Shown here piece after piece: positions 1 through 8,086 of a stretch of 15,308 bases of DNA. The position numbers were made by a program, and so were the translations under genes. Below the pieces are notes generated by a model, which searched no databases, was not told the origin of the DNA, and saw only the letters and a program-made list of their open reading frames with translations. Every line of letters starts with the position of its first letter. Positions within the stretch are counted from its first letter, which is position 1. Source of the DNA: Bacteroidota bacterium (GTDB lineage: Bacteria; Bacteroidota; Kryptoniia; Kryptoniales; JAKASW01); assembly GCA_021785235.1 (NCBI GenBank), contig JAJYGB010000507.1:1-15308 (forward strand), written 5' to 3'.

Positions 1-291
1 TAGGTCCTCCTGACAATAACAACTGGAAATAATAGGGAGGAAATGAAACGTTATCAAGTCAATATCGGCTTTTCGGGCGGGACATAGCCGGAATGAAGGA
101 AGCGGAGTTCGGCAAAAGACAAAAGAGAAATTGGAATGCTTACCGGAACGGAGCGGTGATTCCTGCTCGAGGTGACGCGAGGATTTGGAAATCCCTTATT
201 CTTTTGATAAAATTAGCTATTCAAAGTGATCGCGCCCGGGAAGGCTGGGCCCGACGTGTGCTGACTTGTTAGAACATTTCATGGAGGCGTT
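1..291. other. Upstream intergenic region without a convincing gene
   Basis: No recognisable gene is seen here. A 13-14 codon ORF at 43-87 follows a good ribosome-binding-like GGGAGG, and a 59-aa ORF lies at 93-272, but neither resembles a known protein and the longer one has no good Shine-Dalgarno. GGATTT-GG-AAATCC at 181-194 is a short perfect hairpin followed by a pyrimidine-rich stretch; it could be a weak terminator for something upstream of the window, but it overlaps the promoter candidate listed separately. The rest probably serves as leader for the gene starting at 292. Confidence 0.5.
185..213 (+). promoter_or_regulatory. Candidate sigma70-type promoter for the TIGR03546/TIGR03545 pair
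   Basis: TTGGAA at 185-190 and TAAAAT at 208-213 are separated by exactly 17 bases, matching the vegetative -35/-10 layout at 4 of 6 and 5 of 6 positions. The implied start near 220 gives a leader of about 70 bases before the ATG at 292. This is pattern matching only. The -35 box overlaps a small hairpin at 181-194. Confidence 0.35.
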
Positions 292-822
292 ATGTTCTGG
301 ATAAAATTTGTTACGAATTTCCTGAAGATCCTTAGAGCGGGTCAGACGCCCAGACAGATTGCAGGTGCTTTCGCACTCGGCGCGATCGTTGGATTGTCGC
401 CTTCTCTGACTCTCCAGGGTGTTGTGATATGGCTTGTAATATTCGTCCTTGATGTGAATTTGTCGGCCGCATTCTTTGCCTATGGTCTGTTTGCTTTGAT
501 TGGATTTCTTTTCGATCCGTTTTTAAACAATCTCGGCTATTTCCTGCTTGTGGACGTCACGGCTCTCCATGGGATTTGGACTTACCTTTACAATATCCCC
601 ATAGCCCCGCTGAGTCGGTTTTACAACACGGTGGTACTCGGGAGCTTCATCACCGGCGTTATTCTTTCCGTCCCTATTTATTTCGCGATGAAAAGATTTG
701 TGGTTGCTTATCGAACACATATCCACGCAAGAGTTGAGAAATGGAAAATCTACCAGATCCTCAATAGGTCGTCACTGATCCACTGGTACCAAAGGGTACG
801 GAGCCTGGGGGTGAGGCCATGA
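292..822 (+). CDS. TIGR03546-family (DUF2062-like) membrane protein
   Basis: A 176-aa integral membrane protein. The N-terminal part contains QIAGAFALGAIVGLSPS (about residues 22-38), the glycine/proline-rich signature shared with DUF2062-like proteins. Long hydrophobic stretches cover about residues 40-87, and another membrane segment lies near 117-133. The C-terminus is basic and probably cytoplasmic. Length and motif fit TIGR03546, whose members lie directly beside TIGR03545 genes, as here. The stop overlaps the next start as ATGA, so the two are probably co-translated. The start is supported by GGAGG at 283-287, rather close to the ATG. Molecular function is unknown; a structural or transport role in the inner membrane with its partner is inference. 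Confidence 0.8.
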   Translation: MFWIKFVTNFLKILRAGQTPRQIAGAFALGAIVGLSPSLTLQGVVIWLVIFVLDVNLSAAFFAYGLFALIGFLFDPFLNNLGYFLLVDVTALHGIWTYLYNIPIAPLSRFYNTVVLGSFITGVILSVPIYFAMKRFVVAYRTHIHARVEKWKIYQILNRSSLIHWYQRVRSLGVRP

Positions 823-2684
823 GGAAGAAATTTGTCTTTTTTGCCCTGGTTCCGGTTATTGTTCTAATAGTTGTTGTGTACATTTTTATCGACGGATGGA
901 TTGCTTCGGGGCTCGAGTCCGCTGGAGAGGCGATCACCGGCGCAAAAGTAGAGATTCAAAATCTGTCGGTTACGATTTCTCCGGTCGGCATACGCTGGGG
1001 AAGCCTGCAAGTTGCAAATCCCAAAGAGCCGATGAAGAACATATTCCAGACCGGGAAAGTGCAGTTTGCAATGAACTTCGGTCAGCTCCTTCGTGGGAAA
1101 TATATCATCGAGTCGGCGGAAGTAAACAATCTTATCTTCGGAACGCGTCGGAAAACAAGCGGCGCCCTTCCCAGGAAACCGGTTACTAAGGAGACATCGA
1201 AAGGGCCGAGTGTTTTTTCGTCTTTGATGAGCCAGGCAAGTTCCGCACTCGGAGTCAACAACCTCCGGACGCCGAATTTCAATCTCTCTACTGTCGAGAA
1301 GTTTCTGAACACGGACAGCCTCCTAAACCCAAACAACCTCCAATCCTACAGGATGATTGACTCCCTGAGGCAGCAGCTTAAAGCCGCAAGCGCACAATGG
1401 CAGAGTACTTTGAATGAGTTGCAGCAAACTAAGCAAAAGATCACGTCGGTAGAGAACAACGTTAAGGCCATCGACATCAACCAGCTCAAGACACCCGATC
1501 AGATCGTGACGGCGCTGAATACGGTCAAGAGTAGTATCAATACGGTAAACGAGGTGAAACAGACATTCACGACACAGGAGAAAGCGATAACCGATCGTGT
1601 CAACACATTCGCTTCTTCGACAAAGGCCATCGGAGAGGCAGCGAAACAGGATTTCAACAGGGTCGTTTCTCTTGCTCGTCTCCCCGATGTTAGCATGAAT
1701 GGTCTATCCGAATTGGTTCTTGGCCGTGATATCTTCGCGCTGGCTGACAAGTATATTTACTGGATTGACTTCGCACGCAGCCATATTCCATCCAGCGGGA
1801 GCAATCAGAAAGAACCCAGTCCTCCTCGCATGAAAGGGCAGAATATTCGTTTCCCGGAGGAACACGGCTATCCTAAATTCTGGATAAAGAAGATTCTCAT
1901 CTCCGGGGGAACCGATAAGGCGCAGGATCCGAACTATTTCTATGCAAAGGGTGAGATAGCAAACATTACCGATAATCAACGCATCACAGGGAGACCGATG
2001 TCCATCAATCTCCTGCTGAGAAAGGGAAGCGGGATTTCGTTGAGTCTCGCTGCAACGTTCGACAGAAGAAAAGATGTGCCGCTCGATACTTATGAAGCGG
2101 TGCTAAAAGGTGCGAGGATCGGCACGATGAACTTCGGACGGGCCAGCTTCCTCCCTTCGAAGGTCACAAATATAGCCGCGGATGCTTCCATCAATGTCCG
2201 TGTCCCCGGGAACAACTTCGACTCCAATGCGAAGATCCAGTTCAGTAACCTGAACTTCGTCTTCGAGTCACAGCCCAGGAACGTCGTCGAAAGCATAATC
2301 CAGCAGGTACTTAAGTCGGTAAATGGATTCAACGTGGATCTCCGGATGTGGAACGTCGGCGGTCAGTTCAAGCTTGCTTTCACAACAGACCTGGATCAGC
2401 AGCTAGCCTCGCGTGCAAAGAGCGTGATCGGGGCCGAAGTCGCAAAGCTCGAAAACGATCTGAGGAGCAAACTAAACCAGGTGATTGCAAATAAGCAGAA
2501 GGAGTATGAAGCTCTCCTCGCTCAGAAGCAAGCCACAGTCATGAACCAGCTAAAAGGTTATGACACTTACATAAATGACGGACTCGCGCTGGTTCAGGGC
2601 AAACAGAACGAAGTCTTGAAGAAGCAGCAGGACCTTCTGAAGAACAAAGCCGGAAACCTCCTGCAAAATCTGTTAAAGCATTGA
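819..2684 (+). CDS. TIGR03545-family membrane-anchored AsmA-like protein with coiled coils
   Basis: A 621-aa protein with one N-terminal membrane anchor (about residues 5-29), the bulk probably periplasmic. Residues about 30-110 show the AsmA-like beta pattern, including VEIQNLSVTISPVGIRWGSL, typical of proteins that begin with a signal anchor followed by a lipid-groove-type sheet. Residues about 175-275 are polar, rich in Q, K, T and N, and look like a coiled coil. The middle (about 330-510) returns to beta-rich sequence, and the last 80 residues (KLENDLRSKLNQVIANKQKE onward) are a second strong coiled coil. It overlaps the preceding gene by 4 bp. The pair is conserved and uncharacterised; an envelope or lipid-transport role is inferred from the AsmA-like look alone. 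The frame is intact. Confidence 0.78.
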   Translation: MRKKFVFFALVPVIVLIVVVYIFIDGWIASGLESAGEAITGAKVEIQNLSVTISPVGIRWGSLQVANPKEPMKNIFQTGKVQFAMNFGQLLRGKYIIESAEVNNLIFGTRRKTSGALPRKPVTKETSKGPSVFSSLMSQASSALGVNNLRTPNFNLSTVEKFLNTDSLLNPNNLQSYRMIDSLRQQLKAASAQWQSTLNELQQTKQKITSVENNVKAIDINQLKTPDQIVTALNTVKSSINTVNEVKQTFTTQEKAITDRVNTFASSTKAIGEAAKQDFNRVVSLARLPDVSMNGLSELVLGRDIFALADKYIYWIDFARSHIPSSGSNQKEPSPPRMKGQNIRFPEEHGYPKFWIKKILISGGTDKAQDPNYFYAKGEIANITDNQRITGRPMSINLLLRKGSGISLSLAATFDRRKDVPLDTYEAVLKGARIGTMNFGRASFLPSKVTNIAADASINVRVPGNNFDSNAKIQFSNLNFVFESQPRNVVESIIQQVLKSVNGFNVDLRMWNVGGQFKLAFTTDLDQQLASRAKSVIGAEVAKLENDLRSKLNQVIANKQKEYEALLAQKQATVMNQLKGYDTYINDGLALVQGKQNEVLKKQQDLLKNKAGNLLQNLLKH

Positions 2685-2886
2685 GATCGAATGCCGCCTC
2701 GGTGCCGGGTTGGATCGAGGCGGCCGTCCCCTGTCCGTGGTTTAAGGATGAGCGTGGTGTGATGTGGAGATCCACATGATTGACCGTGACCGGTTTATTT
2801 CTGTCGGACGAAGACGTTTGAGCCCTCAAGGCTGCTAAGTGAAGTGCAATCACCAGGGCAAACGCAAGAGACGCTAAGGCTTTCAT
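2539..2886 (-). CDS. Possible small secreted protein, last gene of the ABC operon
   Basis: No family recognised. The 115-aa ORF starts with a convincing signal peptide: MK, a hydrophobic core ALASLAFALVIALHLAAL, then RAQ as a plausible cleavage site near residue 22-23. The next 45 or so residues are polar. The C-terminal 45-50 residues lie antisense to the end of the TIGR03545 gene and look like non-coding translation, so the true protein may be shorter, frameshifted or degraded. The ATG at 2886 was chosen because GGAAAG lies upstream at a workable distance; a GTG at 2904 overlapping the ATPase stop is an alternative. The reading frame also runs through the hairpin at 2693-2724, which counts against it. 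Confidence 0.35.
   Translation of the reverse strand: MKALASLAFALVIALHLAALRAQTSSSDRNKPVTVNHVDLHITPRSSLNHGQGTAASIQPGTEAAFDLNALTDFAGGFRLCSSEGPAASSRLRSVCPEPARVRHLCKCHNLLAGS
2693..2724. terminator. Perfect 9-bp hairpin between convergent genes
   Basis: GCCGCCTCG (2693-2701) and CGAGGCGGC (2716-2724) form a perfect GC-rich 9-bp stem with a 14-base loop, 9 bases after the TIGR03545 stop. Position suggests a bidirectional terminator between convergent operons, but neither strand has a following U-tract, so it may instead be an mRNA-stabilising or Rho-dependent element. If the small minus-strand ORF 2539-2886 is real, the hairpin lies inside it. Confidence 0.45.
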
Positions 2887-2903
2887 CGCTATTTCTCTTT
2901 CCA

Positions 2904-3614
2904 CTATTCGAGTATCCTGTCGCTGTTCAATCTTCCGTCGAGTATATGCAATATCCGTTTGGTCTTGGAAGCAAAATGTTCATCATGTGTAACGACGACT
3001 ATTGTCTGCCGCATTTCTCTGTTCAGTTCGGAGAACAGATCGTAAATCACCTCGGCGCTTTGGGAGTCGAGGTTGCCTGTCGGTTCGTCTGCCAGGATGA
3101 CCATCGGATTATTCGCGAGGGCGCGCGCGATAGCGACCCGCTGCTGCTGGCCGCCGGAAAGCTGGTTCGGCTTGTTTCGGACTTTGTCCGACAGACCGAG
3201 ACGGTCAAGGAGATCCGACGCGCGTTCCTTCGCCTGGTTTAGAGACGACCTGCCGCGTGCCAGCATAGGCATCATGACATTCTCAAGCGCACTGAACTCC
3301 GGAAGTAGAAAATGAAATTGGTAGACGAATCCGAGTTTGGCATTTCTCATCTCCGCAAGCTCCTCCTCTTTAAGCGAGCTTATCTCCTGGTCATCCAGGA
3401 TTACGCGTCCGGATGTGGGCTTATCGAGTCCACCCATCAGGTAGAGGAGAGTAGTCTTCCCGGAGCCGCTTGGGCCGGTAATGGCGGTGAAATCGCCGCG
3501 CAATATGTCGAAGCTGATATCGGGAAGAATCGTCGTGACGATCTCTTCTCCGCCGTCTTTCATCGCAAGTTGTTTACTGACGTGTTCCAGCTTGATTATC
3601 GCTTCATTCGTCAT
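2904..3614 (-). CDS. ABC transporter ATP-binding protein, LolD/MacB type
   Basis: A 236-aa cytoplasmic ATPase that powers the two permeases encoded just upstream in the operon. All canonical motifs are present: Walker [10 protein letters not shown] (46-54, Lys52), Q-loop Gln98, signature LSGGQ (151-155), Walker B VILADE with catalytic Glu176, D-loop NLD (180-182) and H-loop His209 in VTHDEH. The length and the ADEPTGNLD motif place it in the MacB/LolD/FtsE-like class, which couples to FtsX-fold permeases rather than forming a channel through the membrane. The start overlaps the permease stop by 4 bp. The substrate cannot be told from sequence: lipoprotein, lipid, peptide or drug are all possible. 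Confidence 0.93.
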   Translation of the reverse strand: MTNEAIIKLEHVSKQLAMKDGGEEIVTTILPDISFDILRGDFTAITGPSGSGKTTLLYLMGGLDKPTSGRVILDDQEISSLKEEELAEMRNAKLGFVYQFHFLLPEFSALENVMMPMLARGRSSLNQAKERASDLLDRLGLSDKVRNKPNQLSGGQQQRVAIARALANNPMVILADEPTGNLDSQSAEVIYDLFSELNREMRQTIVVVTHDEHFASKTKRILHILDGRLNSDRILE

Positions 3615-4882
3615 CTTTCACCACGGAGAATCTCGACAGGATTTACTCTGGCTGCGTTGCGGGAAGGCCCGACCGCCGCCGCAAGACTTACCACGATGGC
3701 AAATATGGATGCCATCACGAAGTACATCGGGTTCTTACCCATCATGAGATGGCTGGAGCTTACAAGACTCTGACCCGATGACGCCATCGGGATCGAGGAC
3801 ATGATCTCGATCAGAATGAAACCCAATATGCACCCGATGGCGGCACCGATTACAGCGACCAGACCACCCTGAATCATATATACGAGAATAATTTCACTCC
3901 TCTTGAATCCGATAGACTTCAGGATAGCGATATCCCTTGCCTTCTCCATGACGTTGGTGATCAGCACGTTTGCCACTCCGAAACCGGCCACCATGATGAC
4001 GAAGAAAACGAGGAAGTAAACTATCCCGGAAATCATCTTGAAGAGTGCGACGACGCTGGCTGCCTTCTGCTCCCACGTCATCGCCTTGTAGTTGGTCTCC
4101 TGTTCGATTGTATGCGCCACGAGTCCGTCCTTAGGAAGGTCGTTGACTCGTATGTAAATATAGCTCGCTTCGTCGGGCGAGAACCCCCCGATATTTTGTC
4201 CGAGACGCATGTTGACATAGCAGTTATCGTCGATGTCATTTATTCCTGTCTTGAAAATTCCCGCCACGCGGACGCTGTAGATCATTCCCGATGGAGCTAC
4301 AATCTGCATCCTGTCCCCGGGACGGGCGGTGAAATCCTTTGCCACTGTTGTTCCGAGGAGTATGCCGTCGGGAGTCCGTTCGAGCGCGTCGTAATTTCCG
4401 CTGACCATGCCGCTGGAAAATTTCTCGATGCCGTTTTCCTTTGACGGGAATATCCCAAAAAGCCGGATCGGTTCCGATATGGTGCCGAACATCCCTATTA
4501 CGTCGGTCGACACGAGTGGAGAAACAAGCTGGACAAGTGAATCGCTTTCGATGAGACTCTCGACCCTCGGATAGTTCTTGATAACCTCCTGCTCTTCCCG
4601 GCTGATGTTCTTTATGAAGATCACGTGCGTTCCGTTACGGGAAGTGACGAGCTGGTCCGGAACCGGAGGTTTCACCCTTTCCCCGGAGACGATTACATGC
4701 GGGGCGATGTCCACAATCTTCTGTATGAAGCCCTGGAGGAGTCCGTCCATGAGAGACACGGCAGTGATGAGCACCATGACGCCGACGCTGATTCCGAGAA
4801 GCGTGAGAAAAGTCTGACGCTTACGGTTAAGTAGCTGCCGGAAAGCAATCATGAAAAGGTGATAATTGCTCTTCATGATCAC
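3611..4882 (-). CDS. ABC transporter permease, MacB/LolC-E type (FtsX fold), second of two
   Basis: A 423-aa inner-membrane permease with the standard topology: one N-terminal helix (about 23-46), a large periplasmic MacB_PCD-type domain (about 47-280), then three helices (about 283-308, 332-360 and 385-406). The conserved cytoplasmic coupling stretch [11 protein letters not shown] follows the second helix, and the tail [18 protein letters not shown] is typical of FtsX-domain proteins. It matches the neighbouring permease in length and in many motifs, for instance FGVANVLIT here against FGIANVLIT there, so the two look like an old tandem duplication forming a LolC/LolE-like heterodimer. Overlaps of 4 bp at both ends indicate strong translational coupling. 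Confidence 0.9.
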   Translation of the reverse strand: MIMKSNYHLFMIAFRQLLNRKRQTFLTLLGISVGVMVLITAVSLMDGLLQGFIQKIVDIAPHVIVSGERVKPPVPDQLVTSRNGTHVIFIKNISREEQEVIKNYPRVESLIESDSLVQLVSPLVSTDVIGMFGTISEPIRLFGIFPSKENGIEKFSSGMVSGNYDALERTPDGILLGTTVAKDFTARPGDRMQIVAPSGMIYSVRVAGIFKTGINDIDDNCYVNMRLGQNIGGFSPDEASYIYIRVNDLPKDGLVAHTIEQETNYKAMTWEQKAASVVALFKMISGIVYFLVFFVIMVAGFGVANVLITNVMEKARDIAILKSIGFKRSEIILVYMIQGGLVAVIGAAIGCILGFILIEIMSSIPMASSGQSLVSSSHLMMGKNPMYFVMASIFAIVVSLAAAVGPSRNAARVNPVEILRGER

Positions 4883-6150
4883 GCCCGGAGAACATCGACT
4901 GGTTTTAGACGGGCCGCTCTTCTAGCCGGGGCGTACCCGGAAATTGCACTGACAAAGACGGCGAAGAGAGTCGTGAGAATGTAGTAAACTGGCTTCTGAA
5001 CAGTAACGATGTGATTTCCCCTTACGACGGCGCTCGGTCCGTAGGAGATCGGGAGAGCGGAGATGAGGCTGGTCAGGTAATGTCCCGCGATGCAGCCGAT
5101 TGCAGCACCCGCAATCCCGAGAATGATTCCCTCCGCAAGGAACGTCATCTCCAGCGTCCCTGTGCCGACACCCATCGATTTCAGCACCGCTATGTCGCGC
5201 TGCTTTTGAAGCACGATCGTTATGAGAACGTTCGCTATGCCGAACGCCGCAACAACAAACACGAAGATAACCAGGAAGAACGTTATGTCGTTGTTCCTCC
5301 TGAACAGCGAGAGAAGGTTCTCGTTTGCCTGTTCCCATGTTTCCGTTTTATAGCCTGTAAGCCGGCTGATTTCACTTGCGAGCCGGTTCACAATCGCCGG
5401 TGACGCGGTGTGTATTCCGATGGCTGAAACCGCATTCTCGGCGAGTCCGTTTATGGTCTGAGCGAGACGAAGATTCACGAAAGCATCGTTGTCATCGACG
5501 GCGCCGAAGCCGCTCGCGAAGGATCCTACGACCATTAGATTATAGACCTTCCCGTTCTCGCCGGTGAATCGGACCAGGTCGTGGTAATGCACGCCGATTT
5601 TCTTCGCCAGTCCGTCCCCAAGCAAAATACCGTTCTTCGTGTAAGAGAGCTCGTCGAGACTTCCGGTGACGGCGTTCTGCCTGAGCTTGCCGATGAGGGC
5701 TTCTCTCTCCGGGATTACGCCTTTCACAAAACAGGGACGGGAAAGAGTAGAATAACGAAGCACCCCGCGGGTGGCGACGAACGGCGATACGGCATCGATG
5801 CCCGGCAGGCTTCCGACGAGCGACACGACCTCCGTATAAGGCTTTACCTCTTTTTTCTCGTCGGGTATTATGCGCGAGACAATTTCGTAATGATTCGATG
5901 ACGAAGGAGACGAGCCGAGGAGAAGCCGCTGCCTGGCACGAACCCTCTCGCCTTTGACGGTTATCAGAGGCGAGATGTCTATGATCTTGTTTTCAATCTC
6001 GGCTATGATTCCTTCCGCGAGTCCGAACGTCAGTATCATGACCATCGAGCCGACCGCGACCCCCGCGACAACGAGGGCCGTCTGCCGTTTCTTTCCCATC
6101 AGGTGACGGGAAGCGATGCTCAGTATGAATCTCAACTTGTTCAGCATCAA
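4879..6150 (-). CDS. ABC transporter permease, MacB/LolC-E type (FtsX fold), first of two
   Basis: A 423-aa inner-membrane permease with a helix near 24-46, a periplasmic domain to about 285, and three C-terminal helices (about 288-312, 335-362 and 388-407). RDIAVLKSMG marks the coupling region and [16 protein letters not shown] is the characteristic FtsX-domain tail. Together with the second permease it should form the membrane part of a mechanotransmission-type transporter, in which ATP hydrolysis moves the periplasmic domains. Its start overlaps the adaptor stop and its own stop overlaps the next start, each by 4 bp. In true MacB the ATPase is fused to the permease; here it is separate, as in LolCDE, yet a MacA-like adaptor is present. 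Confidence 0.9.
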   Translation of the reverse strand: MMLNKLRFILSIASRHLMGKKRQTALVVAGVAVGSMVMILTFGLAEGIIAEIENKIIDISPLITVKGERVRARQRLLLGSSPSSSNHYEIVSRIIPDEKKEVKPYTEVVSLVGSLPGIDAVSPFVATRGVLRYSTLSRPCFVKGVIPEREALIGKLRQNAVTGSLDELSYTKNGILLGDGLAKKIGVHYHDLVRFTGENGKVYNLMVVGSFASGFGAVDDNDAFVNLRLAQTINGLAENAVSAIGIHTASPAIVNRLASEISRLTGYKTETWEQANENLLSLFRRNNDITFFLVIFVFVVAAFGIANVLITIVLQKQRDIAVLKSMGVGTGTLEMTFLAEGIILGIAGAAIGCIAGHYLTSLISALPISYGPSAVVRGNHIVTVQKPVYYILTTLFAVFVSAISGYAPARRAARLKPVDVLRA

Positions 6151-7205
6151 TCCGCCGCTTCCACCTGCATTCCGTTCCTGATGCCCGGTCCCGGCTCAGA
6201 CACTATCATGGCACCGGGACGAAGCGTATTTCCTAATATTTCCGAAAGCCTGCCGTCGGAGGCCCCGACATCGACCCTGACCTCTTTCAGCTTCCCCGCC
6301 TGAACTTCATATACGACGTTCGAGTTTGGAAGCTGCATTACCGCGGTTCGGGGCACAAGCAAGACGTCGTGGAGCTCGGAAGAGACGATGTTCACCGTCG
6401 CCGTCATCCCGACGTTGAGATTCGCCGGCGGACCGAGAAGCTTAACGAATACCCTGGAAGTTTTAGTAGCCTCGTTGGTTTTCGGAACGATCCTGTAAAC
6501 GTAGCCGTCGAACTTCCTATCCCCAAAGGCATCGAACGCCACGACGCATTTTTGTCCTTTGCCGATCCTGGCGAGATCCTGCTCGTCGACTTCTGCATCG
6601 ACAAGAATCGATTTCGGCGCGATCATCTCGAAACATACGCCGTTAGGCAGGAGATAATCACCGAGCTTCGCACTGGTGGAAATGATGACGCCCGAAAAAG
6701 GAGCAGTGACCCTGGTCTTCGACAACTGTTCTTTCGCTATGCCCAGGGCTATCTTGTTCTGTTGAACCGACACCTTTGCCAGGTTCGCAATGGTTTGAGC
6801 GTCATCCAGTTGTTTCTGAGTCGCGCTTCCGCTCTTGAACAGCGCCTGTATTCGACCGAGATTCTGAAGTTTGTCCTGAAGATCAATCTGCGCGGACTCC
6901 AGGTTTGCCGCGGCCTGCTCGACGCGAAGAAGATCGTCGCTGTCGTCCGTCTTGAGAAGAAGCTCTCCGCGTTTCACGGTGGTTCCTTCGTTAACTCCGA
7001 CATGCGTGACGACCCCGCCAGCCTCGGACCGAAGTGTGGCAGTTGAATCCGCACTGACGTTTCCCGTGGCATATACGACGGTCACGAGATTTCCGCGACG
7101 CACCTCACTTACCTTAACCTTCTCATGAACAAACAGGGAATGGAAAACGAAATAGATTACTACTATTCCTGCGAGGGCTCCGCTGACAACGTACTTCTTT
7201 TTCAT
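6147..7205 (-). CDS. Periplasmic adaptor (membrane fusion protein), HlyD/MacA/RND-adaptor family
   Basis: A 352-aa adaptor anchored by an N-terminal helix (about 5-25). The lipoyl-like half-motif lies at about 40-85 (ATGNVSADSTATLRSEAGG), followed by an alpha-hairpin coiled coil (about 90-160, with LFKSGSATQKQLDDAQ, a common adaptor hairpin motif), the second lipoyl half (TRVTAPFSGVIISTSAKLGD), a beta-barrel and a membrane-proximal domain to the end. Such proteins link the inner-membrane transporter to an outer-membrane channel of TolC type; none is encoded here, so a channel must be supplied from elsewhere if this is an efflux pump. The start overlaps the tetR stop by 4 bp (ATGA). Confidence 0.88.
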   Translation of the reverse strand: MKKKYVVSGALAGIVVIYFVFHSLFVHEKVKVSEVRRGNLVTVVYATGNVSADSTATLRSEAGGVVTHVGVNEGTTVKRGELLLKTDDSDDLLRVEQAAANLESAQIDLQDKLQNLGRIQALFKSGSATQKQLDDAQTIANLAKVSVQQNKIALGIAKEQLSKTRVTAPFSGVIISTSAKLGDYLLPNGVCFEMIAPKSILVDAEVDEQDLARIGKGQKCVVAFDAFGDRKFDGYVYRIVPKTNEATKTSRVFVKLLGPPANLNVGMTATVNIVSSELHDVLLVPRTAVMQLPNSNVVYEVQAGKLKEVRVDVGASDGRLSEILGNTLRPGAMIVSEPGPGIRNGMQVEAAD

Positions 7206-7816
7206 TTCTTCTTCGCTCCCGTTCCGATGCCGTCGAAAAACACCGTGACCAGGAAGTCCACAGCCTCCTTCTTCATTTTCTCGTCGTGTTCATAGAAGAG
7301 GTTGTTCATGTGGTAAGCATAAACCATGTGGTTGAATACCTGGCCTGCGCGAAGCGTGTCGATCTTTCGCACCTCTTTGTTCTTTATGCCGCGTTCAAGC
7401 TCGCGCGCAAGGATCTCGTTAAGCTTCTCATGGATCAGGGCGTGAGGGCTCCCCTTCCACCCGGCCATGTTGACACGTCCGACTTCTCTCATGAGTAGCC
7501 GGAAAAAATCCGCATGGTCCGAGAAATGAGTTATGAGCCGATGGATGAAGAGAGCGAACTTCTCTCTCACCGGGAGATCTTCGTTCATCGCACCCTCCGC
7601 GATTTCGTTGATCTCCGTGAAGACATTCTCCACGACGCTCATGTACAGCTCTTCCTTCGTACGGAAGAATTTGTAGAGAGTAGCCTTGGCAAATTCCGAT
7701 TTGGCTGCCACGTTGTCTATGGTCGTCCCGTCGAAACCTTTCTCGGAGAAGACTTCCCGCGCAGCTTCGACTATAGCCCTTCGTCTGAATTCCGTTTCCC
7801 GTTCTTTTCTTGACAT
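7202..7816 (-). CDS. TetR/AcrR-family transcriptional regulator, first gene of the exporter operon
   Basis: A 204-aa regulator starting at ATG 7816. The N-terminal helix-turn-helix is classic: RRRAIVEAAREVFSEKGFDG, then TTIDNVAAKSEFAKATLYKF and FRTKEELY (about residues 10-60). The helical C-terminal ligand-binding and dimerisation part is of usual length. The frame can be read back to a TTG at 7885, but that codon is the -35 box of the best promoter here and the extra 23 residues do not fit the family, so the shorter start is preferred. Family knowledge suggests a repressor of its own operon that releases on binding a small molecule, possibly the transporter substrate. The ribosome-binding site is weak. 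Confidence 0.9.
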   Translation of the reverse strand: MSRKERETEFRRRAIVEAAREVFSEKGFDGTTIDNVAAKSEFAKATLYKFFRTKEELYMSVVENVFTEINEIAEGAMNEDLPVREKFALFIHRLITHFSDHADFFRLLMREVGRVNMAGWKGSPHALIHEKLNEILARELERGIKNKEVRKIDTLRAGQVFNHMVYAYHMNNLFYEHDEKMKKEAVDFLVTVFFDGIGTGAKKK

Positions 7817-7819
7817 TTC

Positions 7820-7849
7820 TTGAACCAATATTCTGTTATTTGAACCAAT
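7820..7849 (-). repeat. Two identical 10-bp direct repeats in the tetR leader, candidate operator
   Basis: ATTGGTTCAA occurs twice on the minus strand (7849-7840 and 7829-7820), start to start exactly 20 bp, about two helical turns, so both lie on the same DNA face. They fall at roughly +1 to +10 and +21 to +30 of the predicted transcript, ending 3 bases before the tetR ATG. Location suggests a binding site for autoregulation or a leader element controlling translation. TetR operators are usually palindromic, so the assignment is tentative. Confidence 0.45.
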
Positions 7850-7856
7850 GAGTCTA

Positions 7857-7885
7857 AATATAAGACTGGCTGGTTTCCGGATCAA
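7857..7885 (-). promoter_or_regulatory. Promoter of the tetR-adaptor-ABC operon
   Basis: On the minus strand TTGATC (7885-7880) and TATATT (7862-7857) are separated by exactly 17 bases, close to the sigma70 consensus. The predicted transcription start is near 7850, giving a leader of about 35 bases before the ATG at 7816. No comparably good promoter is seen on the other strand of this divergent region. Confidence 0.6.
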
Positions 7886-7908
7886 CCCTGGTGCGATTCA
7901 TGCTCACC

Positions 7909-7939
7909 CGATGCATCCATGCTGGAACATGGCATATCG
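7909..7939. repeat. Imperfect 31-bp dyad upstream of the tetR promoter
   Basis: Outer arms CGAT (7909-7912) and ATCG (7936-7939) and inner arms CCATG (7917-7921) and CATGG (7928-7932) are perfectly complementary, flanking a 6-base centre; the segments between them are 4 and 3 bases and do not pair well. Size and position, 24 bp upstream of the tetR -35 box, would suit a regulator site, but an imperfect match of this kind could also be chance. Confidence 0.25.
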
Positions 7940-8048
7940 ACTCATTATATTTCCACGCGAGCGAGTTTCAGATGGAATCATATTGATCCCTTTAGCGGTA
8001 AAATCTTTTCCATCTCATATAGAGTGATATTCTTACTTCGACGATAAG

Positions 8049-8086
8049 TGTCCGTTCAGTATAACCATCAAGCATTCTAACGGACA
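8049..8086. repeat. 8-bp inverted repeat ahead of the kinase gene
   Basis: TGTCCGTT (8049-8056) and AACGGACA (8079-8086) are perfect inverted copies separated by 22 bases. The second arm ends 5 bases before the Shine-Dalgarno GGAGG at 8092-8096. It could be a dimeric regulator site (arm centres 30 bp apart) or a 5' leader hairpin affecting translation of the kinase. Confidence 0.35.

Noticed and set aside
93..272. 59-aa ORF before the first gene
   Set aside because: No good ribosome-binding site and no resemblance to a known family; it overlaps the candidate promoter.
3312..3773. 153-aa plus-strand ORF across the ATPase/permease junction
   Set aside because: Antisense to two clear genes and without motifs or a ribosome-binding site.
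6369..7046. 225-aa plus-strand ORF
   Set aside because: It lies wholly antisense to the well-supported adaptor gene, shows no family motif and has an R/L-rich shadow-like composition.
7817..7885. Longer TetR protein from TTG 7885
   Set aside because: The start would coincide with the -35 box, and the added residues do not fit the TetR N-terminus.
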